Shown here one piece after another: positions 1 through 7,703 of a DNA stretch of 64,000 nucleotides (its first letter is position 1; every line of letters begins with the position of its first letter). The notes beneath the pieces are model-generated. The model ran no database searches. It saw only the letters and a program-made list of their open reading frames with translations, and was not told where the DNA came from. Position numbers and translations under genes: made by a program. This DNA comes from Amulumruptor sp947039275 (lineage in GTDB: Bacteria; Bacteroidota; Bacteroidia; Bacteroidales; Muribaculaceae). The DNA lies in assembly GCA_947039275.1 (NCBI GenBank), contig CAMQYL010000008.1, positions 21,371 through 85,370 on the forward strand, written 5' to 3'.

Positions 1-1029
1 CACCTCGTTGTACTTGACGAGCAGCGTTCCGAATTTTGATGTGATCTCATTGAAATCGATGCCCCAGCGTGTGAAGGTCTGCGCTCCCATGACCACATGC
101 GTGGTGGCTATCTTGCTCAGCGAGGAGATCAGCTCGCTGCCGCCCACGAGTATCTTGCGTGTCGAACCGCCTCCGGTGCCGGTAAATGCGTTGCGGAGCA
201 TATCTATAAGTGCCGACTCGCTCAGAGCTGCCTTTGACAGCGAGAAATCTTTGGTAGCCTGCATGTAGATGCCGCCGGTGGTGAGCACGTCCTCGTGCTT
301 ACGGGGATTGGTGAAACGCTTCTTGGTGCCGAAGAGGAAGTTCTTCTCCATGCCTAAGCGCATATCCATGATGGCGATTTCCTCCTGGTCGCTGAATGTC
401 CAGCCCACCTCCTTGTTGGCTATCTTCTGATAGGTCGACTCCTCGATCTGCATCTTGAATATCTGGCAGTAGTTGTCATCCTTGGTAGGCAGAGCCTCAA
501 ACTGTGGTGTCTGCACATCAAGCTCGGTGGCGGCGCGTCCCATGCGCACGAGGGTCACATTGGTATCTACGGTGACATCAGCCATATCCACGTCGTCAGC
601 CAGCAGGGGCAGCACTGTCAGATTGCCTGTAGTCTCGTCACGGCTCATGACATAAAAGGCGAGAGTATCTTTATCATCAGGCACACCCGCGCCTATGCAG
701 AGTATTGTTTCGCTCTCCTGGAAGATGTCGTTGTCAGCCACGAGGGCGTAGGTCTGCACGTCACCGATCTTTGACGCTGCCTTAAACGAGGTGACCTTTG
801 CTGTGTCGGGCTTGGAACTTACGGAGTAGTACTCCACTATCATCGACCCAGCCTGTCGGCATCCGCCGCAACGTGAAATCTGGTCTATAGGCGTGGCTGT
901 CGGACGTATCAGAGTGACACGGCGGTCTATCTCGTTGAGAAGCAGTCCGGGAGCAAGCTTGTTGGTGGTTGAAGTGGTAAGCGGTTCGCCATTGACCATG
1001 GCGCCGTGGTTAAGTTTCATCTGTGACAT
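1..1029 (-). CDS. phage major capsid-like protein (SU10/DUF5309 type), C-terminus cut by window edge
   Basis: The frame is open from an ATG at 1029 to the left edge (343 codons, no stop), so the C-terminus is missing. The translation begins MSQMKLNHGAMVNGE and contains LLNEIDRRVTLIRP near residue 30 and MDMRLGMEKNFLFG near residue 220. Together with the overall character this resembles the SU10-type major capsid proteins (DUF5309) of tailed phages; that is recognition by eye, not a search. It would form the capsid shell. The gene follows a small acidic scaffold-like gene (1083-1496) on the same strand, the usual scaffold-capsid order. An array of 9-bp repeats ends about 10 bases before the start codon. 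The frame is intact with no sign of decay. An encapsulin-like or other HK97-fold shell protein is the alternative. Confidence 0.72.
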   Translation of the reverse strand, partial: MSQMKLNHGAMVNGEPLTTSTTNKLAPGLLLNEIDRRVTLIRPTATPIDQISRCGGCRQAGSMIVEYYSVSSKPDTAKVTSFKAASKIGDVQTYALVADNDIFQESETILCIGAGVPDDKDTLAFYVMSRDETTGNLTVLPLLADDVDMADVTVDTNVTLVRMGRAATELDVQTPQFEALPTKDDNYCQIFKMQIEESTYQKIANKEVGWTFSDQEEIAIMDMRLGMEKNFLFGTKKRFTNPRKHEDVLTTGGIYMQATKDFSLSKAALSESALIDMLRNAFTGTGGGSTRKILVGGSELISSLSKIATTHVVMGAQTFTRWGIDFNEITSKFGTLLVKYNEV

Positions 1030-1039
1030 AACAATAGAT

Positions 1040-1085
1040 AATTATAAGATTTATAAAACTTTATACGATTTATACGAATTTATCA
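1040..1085. repeat. nonamer array, TTATAA/TTATAC type
   Basis: TTATA(A/C) cores start at 1042, 1051, 1061, 1070 and 1080, spaced 9-10 bases. The array fills the gap between the capsid-like start codon and the stop of the preceding gene. It belongs to the same family as the arrays near 18480, 20760, 21953, 38215 and 48272. Confidence 0.75.
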
Positions 1086-1496
1086 ATCCCATATGCTCGG
1101 CCGTATCTGGCGCAGAAGCACCAAATCATCATCGGCATCATCGGCTCCCTCCGACACAGGCATCATCTCTTCCTGACGGTGTGGCTGCTCCCATATGCCG
1201 TTACGGCGCATAGGCTGGGACATGGCTTCATTGCGCCCGCGCATATATCCGCGCTGCTCCGCCTCGGCGACAGCCCTCTCCATCTCCTCCCGGCTGACAC
1301 AATCCCCGGGAGCCGCTGACACAGCCACCTCCCCCTCTGTAGGGACATGCCGTGGCATGTCCGCCTCCCCAGGCGTTTCTTCATCCTTAAAGCCACTAAG
1401 GTCTTTAAGGTCCTTAGTGTCCTTAGCGCTCTCCGACACCTCCGCCTCCGACGGATAAGCCGCCTGCGTAAACTGGTTTTTCCTTGATTTTGACAT
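1083..1496 (-). CDS. small acidic protein upstream of capsid gene, possible scaffold
   Basis: 137 codons from ATG (MSKSRKNQF). I do not recognise the sequence. It is charged, with an Asp/Glu-rich second half (SEGADDADDD near residues 115-124) and a likely helical stretch EEMERAVAEAEQRG around residues 70-83. Position (directly 5' of a capsid-like gene, same strand) and composition fit a phage scaffolding or head-assembly protein; this is inference from context. Two repeat families are embedded in frame: the REP palindrome at 1339-1362, read as MPRHVPT, and a 9-bp array at 1387-1428, read as KDTKDLKDLSG. Much of the N-terminal half is therefore repeat-derived, which suggests a tolerant, disordered region. 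Confidence 0.6.
   Translation of the reverse strand: MSKSRKNQFTQAAYPSEAEVSESAKDTKDLKDLSGFKDEETPGEADMPRHVPTEGEVAVSAAPGDCVSREEMERAVAEAEQRGYMRGRNEAMSQPMRRNGIWEQPHRQEEMMPVSEGADDADDDLVLLRQIRPSIWD
1339..1362 (+). repeat. REP-like palindrome inside a coding sequence
   Basis: GTAG followed by the 20-base hairpin with arms GGACATGCC / GGCATGTCC. It lies in frame inside the 137-residue gene and encodes MPRHVPT on the minus strand. Confidence 0.85.
1387..1428. repeat. nonamer array, TTAAGG type, inside a coding sequence
   Basis: Cores TTAAAG, CTAAGG, TTAAGG, TTAGTG and TTAGCG start at 1387, 1396, 1405, 1414 and 1423, exactly 9 bases apart. Nine is a multiple of three, so the array reads as a KDL-type peptide repeat. 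The cousin array at 55855-55910 is intergenic. Confidence 0.75.
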
Positions 1497-1552
1497 GATT
1501 ATATGGTTTTAAAGGTTAATACTTGCAGGTCATCCCTTGCGTGACCCTGTGA

Positions 1553-1595
1553 CAAAATTACTGCCGCCACAAAGCCACACCATGCGAAAATATCA
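1553..1595 (-). promoter_or_regulatory. promoter of the capsid-like unit, with shared TTTTCGCATGG element
   Basis: On the minus strand TTTTCGCATGG (1580-1590) is followed after 19 bases by TAATTTTG (1553-1560), a -7 box of the Bacteroidetes type. The box is 57 bases upstream of the ATG at 1496. The same element, at nearly the same spacing, precedes the phage-tail-like gene at 35451. Confidence 0.6.
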
Positions 1596-1603
1596 GCACT
1601 TTG

Positions 1604-1640
1604 AAACGAAAAGAGCGCACATGCCATAACATGCGCGCTC
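1604..1640 (-). terminator. hairpin terminator after the LolC/E-type permease gene
   Basis: The arms at 1613-1623 and 1630-1640 (GAGCGC(G/A)CATG type, one mismatch) flank a 6-base loop and are followed on the minus strand by TTTTCGTTT. The hairpin starts 28 bases after the stop codon at 1669. Confidence 0.7.
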
Positions 1641-1668
1641 CTTATATAATATATCTACGAATCCCTGT

Positions 1669-2889
1669 CTATCTGCCGCTCCGAGGCACCATGAAACGTG
1701 CCACCACGGATGTCAACACCGCCACCCCGACTATCAGCCCTAACACCGCCAGAGCATCAGTCCACTCCACTCTGACAGGGTACGACGAAATGATCATCTT
1801 GGCGTGGTCTCCGCCCATCTTGATGATGCCGGTGGTCTGCTGTATGAGCGACAGTGCCACTCCGAGCACTATCCCTGCCACACCCCCAAACAGCGTTATC
1901 AACGCCCCCTCGATGGTGAAAATGTTATAGATCATACGCCTCGGCGCACCCAATGCTTTCAGCACACCTATACTCCCTTCCTTCTCTATTATAAGCATCG
2001 AGAGCGTGGAGATGATGTTAAACGATGCTATGACCAATATGAACGCCAGCAGCAGAAACGTTATCCACTTCTCCACATTGACCATGCGGAATGCTTCTGC
2101 CTGCTGCATCTGCTGGTCAAGCACGCGGTATGAATGCCCGAGCACCCCCTCTATATCCTGACAGACACGGGAGACATCAGCACCTTCTGCCAATCCTACA
2201 TCCACTCGGCTTGCTTCTGACCCGTAGTCAAGAAGGTTCCTCACCTGATCCAGCGACATGACTATGCGCGGCATGTCGGCATCCTTGTCATCTGCCTGAT
2301 ACACAGCCGCTACAGTCACCGAATCAGTGCGGAAAGCGGTAGCCGGCATCGCGGGATTGATACGACCCTTGCGCCGAGGCACATACAGATGCACGAAATC
2401 ATACGTCCCGGGGAAAGCCATCAACCCGTTTGCCGCACCGACACTCAGCAGTCCGGCTCCTAAGCCCGACATCCGCTGAGCATTCACCTCTCCGTCTATT
2501 ATGACCTTGCCGTAATCGACTATACTATCATAATGCGCCGGCACACCATGTATGCTTACAGGCAGATGGTACTGGCGATACACCGCCAATGCTGCCTCGT
2601 CAATCACAGGAGCGGCATCCGACACGCCCGCCACACCCCTGATGGCATCCGCCACCGAATCGGCATCCGCCATGACCTTCCCTTCCACAGGCTCCACGGT
2701 CAATACAGGAGAAACAAGCGACACATGCGAGAAAACCATGTCGTGAAATCCGTTGAATACCGACAGCACACACATAATCGCCATCGTCGCAACGGCAACG
2801 CCGGCAACGGATATGATGGATATGACGTTGACGGCGTTATGGGTCTTACGCGAAAAAAAATACCGCAAGGCTATCCGCAGAGCGAGCAT
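1669..2889 (-). CDS. LolC/LolE-family FtsX-like ABC permease
   Basis: Inner-membrane permease of the lipoprotein-releasing (LolCDE) or MacB/FtsX type. It begins MLALRIALRYFFSRKTHNAVN, a typical N-terminus for this family. One membrane span lies near residues 22-45, a large periplasmic domain follows, and three further spans lie in the last third (FLLLAFILVIASFNI, GALITLFGGVAGIVLG, ALAVLGLIVGVAV), which is the FtsX layout. About 406 residues. I chose the ATG at 2889; an in-frame extension to 2940 would read MPRHVPT straight out of the REP repeat and is not credible. A single permease gene serving both LolC and LolE roles is common in Bacteroidetes. No ATPase (LolD) gene lies nearby. Confidence 0.85.
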   Translation of the reverse strand: MLALRIALRYFFSRKTHNAVNVISIISVAGVAVATMAIMCVLSVFNGFHDMVFSHVSLVSPVLTVEPVEGKVMADADSVADAIRGVAGVSDAAPVIDEAALAVYRQYHLPVSIHGVPAHYDSIVDYGKVIIDGEVNAQRMSGLGAGLLSVGAANGLMAFPGTYDFVHLYVPRRKGRINPAMPATAFRTDSVTVAAVYQADDKDADMPRIVMSLDQVRNLLDYGSEASRVDVGLAEGADVSRVCQDIEGVLGHSYRVLDQQMQQAEAFRMVNVEKWITFLLLAFILVIASFNIISTLSMLIIEKEGSIGVLKALGAPRRMIYNIFTIEGALITLFGGVAGIVLGVALSLIQQTTGIIKMGGDHAKMIISSYPVRVEWTDALAVLGLIVGVAVLTSVVARFMVPRSGR

Positions 2890-2920
2890 AGCGTAAAATA
2901 TAAGTGATGAATAATATATT

Positions 2921-2944
2921 GTAGGGACATGCCGTGGCATGTCC
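2921..2944 (+). repeat. REP-like palindrome
   Basis: GTAG plus a hairpin with GGACATGCC / GGCATGTCC arms, in the 70-base gap between the permease start and the rbfA stop. Confidence 0.85.
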
Positions 2945-2958
2945 GCAACCCCCGCGGG

Positions 2959-3312
2959 CTATTCCGCAGGTTTCTCGTCTGTCTTGAGCAACCGGTCGAT
3001 ATTCTCAAGGTAATCCAGCGAGTCATCCAGATAAAACGCCAGTTCGGGCACCTTGCGAAGCTGATAACGCACTTTCTGTGCCAGCTCATAGCGGATGGTC
3101 TTCATCTGCTCCTTGGCACCCTGCAGCACATCCTGTGCCTTGTCTGACGGGAACACCGACAGGTACACTTTGGCTATGCTCAGGTCTGGCGATACCCTGA
3201 CCGCACTCACCGACACTATCGTCCCGTGGGTCTTGGCTGTCTGCTGACGGAATATTTCACTGATCTCCTTCTGGAGGAGACGGCATATCTTGGCTTGGCG
3301 TGTTGATTCCAT
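2959..3312 (-). CDS. rbfA: ribosome-binding factor A
   Basis: A 117-residue cytoplasmic protein that assists late maturation of the 30S subunit by binding near 16S rRNA helix 1. The KH-like fold is recognisable from MESTRQAKICRLLQKEISEIF at the N-terminus, VSAVRVSPDLSIAKVYLSVF in the middle and the C-terminal VPELAFYLDDSLDY. Length is normal for the family (about 110-130). A TACCTTTG box lies just upstream. The gene precedes the LolC/E-type permease on the same strand with a REP-like palindrome between them. Confidence 0.93.
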   Translation of the reverse strand: MESTRQAKICRLLQKEISEIFRQQTAKTHGTIVSVSAVRVSPDLSIAKVYLSVFPSDKAQDVLQGAKEQMKTIRYELAQKVRYQLRKVPELAFYLDDSLDYLENIDRLLKTDEKPAE

Positions 3313-3332
3313 AAATTATAATTTTTAAGTTA

Positions 3333-3340
3333 CAAAGGTA
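3333..3340 (-). promoter_or_regulatory. -7 box for rbfA
   Basis: TACCTTTG on the minus strand, 21 bases upstream of the rbfA ATG, matches TAnnTTTG. CAAA at 3357-3360 gives a TTTG at a short 16-base spacing, so the -33 element is uncertain. Confidence 0.5.
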
Positions 3341-3364
3341 TAACGCTCCAACAGCCCAAAAGGG

Positions 3365-4171
3365 TCACCCGGCGGGCGGAACGAAGCGATAAGTGATGGT
3401 ACCAGTCTGTTCGGCTGGCGCATCCTCGGCTACTGAGAATGATGAGCGCAATGCCGCGGCGACACAACTGCGGCGAGCGGCGAGATTCGACGCCACACTG
3501 CCTGTGCCTCGGGCATACGATGCCGACACCACATGCCCCTTGCGGTCCACGCGCACGGCTATGACTATCGTGCCTGACTCCGTTGCCGACGGATTGTCCC
3601 AGTGTGACAGAGTGCGGCCTTTGAGGTTGACCCCTGGACGTCCGGCAAGTGCCGCTCCGGTTGATTTGTTGCCGTCGACGCTTCCGGGACGGCGGTCGGC
3701 ACCTTCCCCTTCGCCGGGCTTGCCAAATTGTACACGCTCGCCTATCTTGGCAGCCTGGGCGTTACGTCGCTCCTCCGCCTGCTTCTCGGCAGCACGAGCC
3801 CTGCGCTGGTCGGCACTTTCGGTATCACGGCGAGGGGTAGCTTTGATGTCTGTTTTGGCTGTGGTCGTAAGCATGTGGTCCGATGCCGTCGCGGCATTGT
3901 CGGCTGCCGTAGGCGGAGCTGTCTCCTCTGGCGTGGTGACATCCTGATAGAAATCGTCACCCACCATGACATATTCGCCAGGCATGAGTACGTCCATGCT
4001 ATCCTCCTGCTCCTCCACCTGATTCAGTGCCAGCTCGTCGAGCATCTCGTGACGGCGCATATTGTAATCCATCACCATAAGGAGCATCAGCCCGAGCACT
4101 ATGGCGTGGAAAAGCACGGTGCCGGTGATGCCCCATGCTCGCGATGCAGGTGTGGAGTTTCCGTAATCCAT
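3365..4171 (-). CDS. TonB-family energy transducer
   Basis: A 268-residue inner-membrane-anchored protein that would carry proton-motive energy from ExbB/ExbD to outer-membrane receptors. One N-terminal span (VLFHAIVLGLMLLMV, about residues 20-34) is followed by a charged linker (QRRARAAEKQAEERR near 125-140) and a C-terminal TonB-like domain from about residue 180 (GTIVIAVRVDRKGHVVSASYARG), ending TGTITYRFVPPAG. It starts one base after the exbD stop, so the genes are translationally close. The YP box before the C-terminal domain is not obvious, and a TolA-like role is the alternative. Confidence 0.82.
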   Translation of the reverse strand: MDYGNSTPASRAWGITGTVLFHAIVLGLMLLMVMDYNMRRHEMLDELALNQVEEQEDSMDVLMPGEYVMVGDDFYQDVTTPEETAPPTAADNAATASDHMLTTTAKTDIKATPRRDTESADQRRARAAEKQAEERRNAQAAKIGERVQFGKPGEGEGADRRPGSVDGNKSTGAALAGRPGVNLKGRTLSHWDNPSATESGTIVIAVRVDRKGHVVSASYARGTGSVASNLAARRSCVAAALRSSFSVAEDAPAEQTGTITYRFVPPAG

Positions 4172-4172
4172 A

Positions 4173-4658
4173 TTATTTTACTGCTGAGGTAGAGGTGGCA
4201 GGAGCTGACGGCTGCGGCTGCTGGGTCTTGGTTTCTGGCTTGACGCTTTCAGGCGCAGGCTTAGTGGCAAGCACCATTCTGACACCATTGGCGGCTCCCA
4301 TGTCGAGTACCTGCACAAGCCGTCCGTAAGTTATATTTTCATCGGCATACACCGCCACATAGCTTCCTGGCTCCTGCTCACTGGCAAGTTGCATGAAAGT
4401 CATGAGTTCTTCCTGTCCGATGGCGCGCGGCTCTTCGGTGTCAAAAGTGACATACATCTCTCCGGCGGCATCGACATACACGCGCGCCGATGGACGCAGG
4501 GGAGTCTCCTCGCTGCTCTCGGGCAGATTGACTTCCATGGCTGCCGGAAGCACGAAGGTCGACGTTACCATGAAAAATATCAGCAGCAGGAAGATGACAT
4601 CGGTCATGGATGCCATGGAGAATGCGGCGGAAACCTGATATTGGCGTTTCAGTGACAT
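4173..4658 (-). CDS. exbD: ExbD/TolR-family biopolymer transporter
   Basis: A 161-residue inner-membrane protein of the ExbB-ExbD proton channel. The single N-terminal span SMTDVIFLLLIFFMVTSTF carries the Asp (about residue 20) that is the essential proton-carrying residue in this family. A periplasmic domain follows, with a Pro/Ser/Ala-rich C-terminal tail (about 140-161). It sits between exbB and tonB on the same strand. Only one exbD is present, while many Bacteroidetes clusters carry two. Confidence 0.9.
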   Translation of the reverse strand: MSLKRQYQVSAAFSMASMTDVIFLLLIFFMVTSTFVLPAAMEVNLPESSEETPLRPSARVYVDAAGEMYVTFDTEEPRAIGQEELMTFMQLASEQEPGSYVAVYADENITYGRLVQVLDMGAANGVRMVLATKPAPESVKPETKTQQPQPSAPATSTSAVK

Positions 4659-4687
4659 AAGTTGGCGTGGGATAGGTGGTTACTCGG

Positions 4688-5383
4688 TCACTCTGCCGGC
4701 TCGTTGAGCAGATCCATAAATTCCATGGTACGCGCCTCAAGTCCCGTAAGCACACGGTTGATACGCGATGTCAGCCAGTTGTAGGCAAACAGGGCTATCA
4801 CACCCACCACCAGACCAGCCACGGTGGTAACCAACGCCTCGTAGATACCGCCGGCAAGCACATCTATGTTGGCTTGCGACCCGGCGGACGCAAGGTTGTA
4901 GAAAGCCTCCACCATACCTATCACCGTGCCCAAGAAACCGATCATAGGTGCGCCGGCTGCCGTTGTGGCAAGCCATGTAAGTCCCTTGCCGAGACGTGCC
5001 ACCTCTATGTTGCCGGTATTCTCTATGGCTATCAGCACCTCGTTGGCTGGACGCCCGATTCGTGTGATACCCTTGTCGATCAGACGCGCATAAGGGGTGT
5101 TGGTCTGCTTGCACAGATTGCGCGCACTCTCTATCTCTCCCTCATGGATATAGTCTCGGATGCGCTTCATGAAGCTCTCGTCTTCATGTGAGGCTTTGTG
5201 TATGACTATGGCGCGGTCTATGAGCACATAGATGCTCACTATCGACAGGATGGCAAGCGGTATCATCAGCCATCCGCCCTCCATGCAGAGTTGCCATACT
5301 GACAGGTCTTTGACTGTGTCAGCGGCGGCTTTTCCCACGGCTGCGGCGGGTGCGGTCTGACAGACTAAAGATGTTAAAAGCAT
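4688..5383 (-). CDS. exbB: ExbB/TolQ-family proton channel protein
   Basis: A MotA/TolQ/ExbB-family protein of about 231 residues from the ATG at 5383 (MLLTSLVCQTAPAAAVG). A signal-like or first hydrophobic segment is followed by a span GGWLMIPLAILSIVSIYVLID and two C-terminal spans (GAPMIGFLGTVIGMVEAF and VTTVAGLVVGVIALFAYNWL), the classic three-span core. An in-frame start at 5455 would overlap the end of pdxJ and adds an unlikely Arg-rich leader, so the shorter start is preferred. First gene of the exbB-exbD-tonB unit. Confidence 0.9.
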   Translation of the reverse strand: MLLTSLVCQTAPAAAVGKAAADTVKDLSVWQLCMEGGWLMIPLAILSIVSIYVLIDRAIVIHKASHEDESFMKRIRDYIHEGEIESARNLCKQTNTPYARLIDKGITRIGRPANEVLIAIENTGNIEVARLGKGLTWLATTAAGAPMIGFLGTVIGMVEAFYNLASAGSQANIDVLAGGIYEALVTTVAGLVVGVIALFAYNWLTSRINRVLTGLEARTMEFMDLLNEPAE

Positions 5384-5442
5384 AATGCGGTGAAATAAGG
5401 TGTGGTATAAGTATTGTGTTCTGTTTTCTAATGGCTCTCCTC

Positions 5443-6156
5443 TCAGCCGAGACACTGCTTGTAGCGACGTATCGTCTCTGCGAGTCCGAGATATAGCGCA
5501 TCGGATATGAGGGCGTGGCCTATCGACACTTCGTCGAGATACGGCATATGGGCGTGGAAATAAGCCAGGTTGTCCAGATTGAGGTCATGCCCGGCATTTA
5601 TGCCGAGACCCATGGAGTGGGCTACCTTGGCTGCCTCGACAAACGGTGCCACTGCGGCGGCGGCATCCTTGGCATAGCCGTCGGCATAAGGCTTGGTGTA
5701 AAGCTCCACGCGGTCGGCTCCCGCCTTGGCTGCCATGCGGATGTTGTCAGGGTCGGTCGACACGAAGATGCTCGTGCGTATGCCGGCATCGCGGAAACGC
5801 TCCACTACTCCCGACAGGAACTCGAAGTTGGCTCCGACATCCCAGCCCGCACTCGATGTCAGCGCATCGGGAGCATCAGGCACTAATGTGACCTGCTCGG
5901 GCTTTACTTTGAGCACCAATGTAACGAAGTCATCCGACGGATACCCTTCTATGTTAAATTCGCTCCTCACTATCGGACGGAGCTTGAACACATCGTCATG
6001 CTTGATGTGACGCTCGTCAGGACGCGGATGTATCGTGATGCCGTTGGCTCCCAGACGCTCGCACTCGAGCGAGAAGTCCTGCACGTTGGGGCGGTCTTCG
6101 CCACGTGCGTTGCGCAAGGTGGCTACTTTGTTTATGTTTACACTCAGGTGTGTCAT
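5443..6156 (-). CDS. pdxJ: pyridoxine 5'-phosphate synthase
   Basis: Cytosolic TIM-barrel enzyme that condenses 1-deoxyxylulose 5-phosphate with 3-amino-2-oxopropyl phosphate in the DXP-dependent route to vitamin B6. The start MTHLSVNINKVATLRNARG at 6156 matches the family, followed by GANGITIHPRPDERHI (about residues 35-50), a substrate-binding hallmark, and GLGINAGHDLNL near 190. Length 237 is normal. An in-frame upstream extension to 6219 crosses intergenic sequence close to the GC-stem REP variant at 6186-6208 and was dropped. pdxJ diverges from the nadK group at 6.3 kb and precedes exbB on the same strand. Confidence 0.95.
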   Translation of the reverse strand: MTHLSVNINKVATLRNARGEDRPNVQDFSLECERLGANGITIHPRPDERHIKHDDVFKLRPIVRSEFNIEGYPSDDFVTLVLKVKPEQVTLVPDAPDALTSSAGWDVGANFEFLSGVVERFRDAGIRTSIFVSTDPDNIRMAAKAGADRVELYTKPYADGYAKDAAAAVAPFVEAAKVAHSMGLGINAGHDLNLDNLAYFHAHMPYLDEVSIGHALISDALYLGLAETIRRYKQCLG

Positions 6157-6185
6157 ATGCAGATTATTTAGTGTTTGCTGCCTGT

Positions 6186-6208
6186 GTAGGGACGCGGCGC
6201 GCCGCGTC
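6186..6208 (+). repeat. REP-like palindrome, GC-stem variant
   Basis: GTAG, then a perfect palindrome GACGCGGCG / CGCCGCGTC. The head matches the common element but the stem is replaced by a different, still self-complementary sequence. It lies in the 205-base gap between pdxJ and the ACT-like gene. Confidence 0.7.
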
Positions 6209-6295
6209 ATCCGATGCACGTAACCGTCTTTATGCTGTCGGTTATCTCCTACACAATTAGCAGTCTTGCAACATATCCGATTAATGAATTTTTGC

Positions 6296-6303
6296 TAACT
6301 TTG
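6296..6303 (+). promoter_or_regulatory. -7 box for the ACT-like/nadK unit
   Basis: TAACTTTG, a perfect TAnnTTTG match, about 60 bases before the TTG at 6362. No clear TTTG was seen at the usual spacing upstream. Confidence 0.5.
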
Positions 6304-6361
6304 TAGTTGAGATACTATCAAAACACAAAATTAAGCAGAAATCGCAAAAAACAGAAACATT

Positions 6362-6778
6362 TTGACTGCAAAACATCATACAGACCCACACAATCCCCTC
6401 ATTCAGGAAATCCAGAGGTTGCAGACTGCCTCTGCCGAGGAGCGCGCCATGCTTCTTGAGCGTCTGCTCCCCTCGCGCTCTGACTCGTCTGTGCTGATTG
6501 TGACCTGCCGTCCGTCTGACTACAGTGCCAGCATCATCGCACGTGCCGTTGAAGATTGCGATGCACATCTGCTAAATCTCAACGTCACCGCCGACACCAC
6601 CCCTGCCGGAAATGCCGTCATATACCTCCGGGTAAGCCATCGAGACCCATCGTCGGTGGCTCGCTCCCTTTCCCGTTACGGCTACGAGGTGACGGCTACC
6701 AGTTCGGACATCTCTCCGCAGTCCGATGACGAGGCTCGCCTCCGAGCCCTCGAGGTGCTACACTACCTTTCAGTCTGA
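6362..6778 (+). CDS. ACT-like domain protein, short form of the CBS-ACT protein next to nadK
   Basis: 138 codons from a TTG at 6362; an ATG at 6449 is the other possible start. The second half (SVLIVTCRPSDYSASIIARAV ..., about residues 43-130) resembles the C-terminal ACT-like half of the roughly 220-residue CBS-domain protein that often sits beside nadK in Bacteroidetes. No CBS motifs are visible in the first 40 residues, so this looks like a shortened version that keeps only the ACT-like part. That comparison is from memory. It ends 37 bases before nadK on the same strand. A small regulatory, ligand-binding role is inference. Confidence 0.6.
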   Translation: MTAKHHTDPHNPLIQEIQRLQTASAEERAMLLERLLPSRSDSSVLIVTCRPSDYSASIIARAVEDCDAHLLNLNVTADTTPAGNAVIYLRVSHRDPSSVARSLSRYGYEVTATSSDISPQSDDEARLRALEVLHYLSV

Positions 6779-6815
6779 CCACTCCTGAATATTTAATAAC
6801 CACCCATCCCACGTC

Positions 6816-7679
6816 ATGCAGATAGCCATCTACGGCAACCGCCGACAGCAGACCCACATCCTCTCCATCCTCGCCCTTCTTGACGAGCTTGCAGCCAACG
6901 GTGTGGAGATACTGATGCACTCCAAGCTCTACAACTATCTGCATGCCAATGCGGGCAGAGATTTTACAGTGGCACGCGTTGTGGGCGATGACGAGCCGTT
7001 TGACGCGTCAATGGCGATAAGCATAGGCGGAGACGGCACTTTTCTCAACACTGCACGCTGGATAGGCTCGCGCCAGATACCCATACTCGGCATCAATACC
7101 GGACATCTCGGCTACCTCGCCGCATGCACCATGGACGATGCCATAGGCTATGTCCCTGCCATCGTCAAGGGACGATACGTGGTGGAAGACCGATCGATGC
7201 TCTGGGTCAAAAGCCTCACGCACCAGATAGAGTGGCCCTACGCGCTCAACGAGGTGGCAATCCTCAAAAAGGACACCTCATCGATGCTCAATGTCAAGAC
7301 CACCATCAACGGGCAGCCTCTCGCGGTATACCGCGCCGACGGACTGATAATCTCCACCCCTACAGGCAGCACAGGCTACAACCTCTCTGTAGGAGGTCCC
7401 ATACTCCAGCCATCCACCCCGGCAATAGTGATTGTACCGATCGCACCCCACTCGCTGACCATGCGACCAGTGGTGATCGACGACCGCAGCACCATCACCA
7501 CCACCACCGACACGCGGGCTGACAGCTACCTCCTGAGTCTCGATGGCAGAAGCACCCCTCTCCCGGTCGACAGTTCGCTAACCATACACCGCGCACCGTT
7601 CGTCACCAAGGTGGTCCACCTCACCCAGGACTACACATTTGTCGACACCCTCCACTCCAAGCTCCACTGGGGTTCCTAA
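6816..7679 (+). CDS. nadK: NAD kinase
   Basis: A 287-residue cytosolic enzyme that phosphorylates NAD to NADP. The diagnostic GGDGT motif is at residues 71-75 (AISIGGDGTFLNTAR), followed by GINTGHLGYLA near 95 and the TPTGSTGYNLSVGGP loop near 178-192. Length is typical. It is a clear ATG start, in the same direction as the ACT-like gene upstream and the YgjP-type gene 24 bases downstream, so a three- or four-gene unit is likely. Confidence 0.96.
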   Translation: MQIAIYGNRRQQTHILSILALLDELAANGVEILMHSKLYNYLHANAGRDFTVARVVGDDEPFDASMAISIGGDGTFLNTARWIGSRQIPILGINTGHLGYLAACTMDDAIGYVPAIVKGRYVVEDRSMLWVKSLTHQIEWPYALNEVAILKKDTSSMLNVKTTINGQPLAVYRADGLIISTPTGSTGYNLSVGGPILQPSTPAIVIVPIAPHSLTMRPVVIDDRSTITTTTDTRADSYLLSLDGRSTPLPVDSSLTIHRAPFVTKVVHLTQDYTFVDTLHSKLHWGS

Positions 7680-7703
7680 AAATTAAAAATTAAAAGCCCT
7701 CCA

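Noticed and set aside
2890..2940. Longer N-terminus of the LolC/E-type permease starting MPRHVPT
   Set aside because: The extension reads straight through the REP palindrome, and the ATG at 2889 gives the family's usual start.
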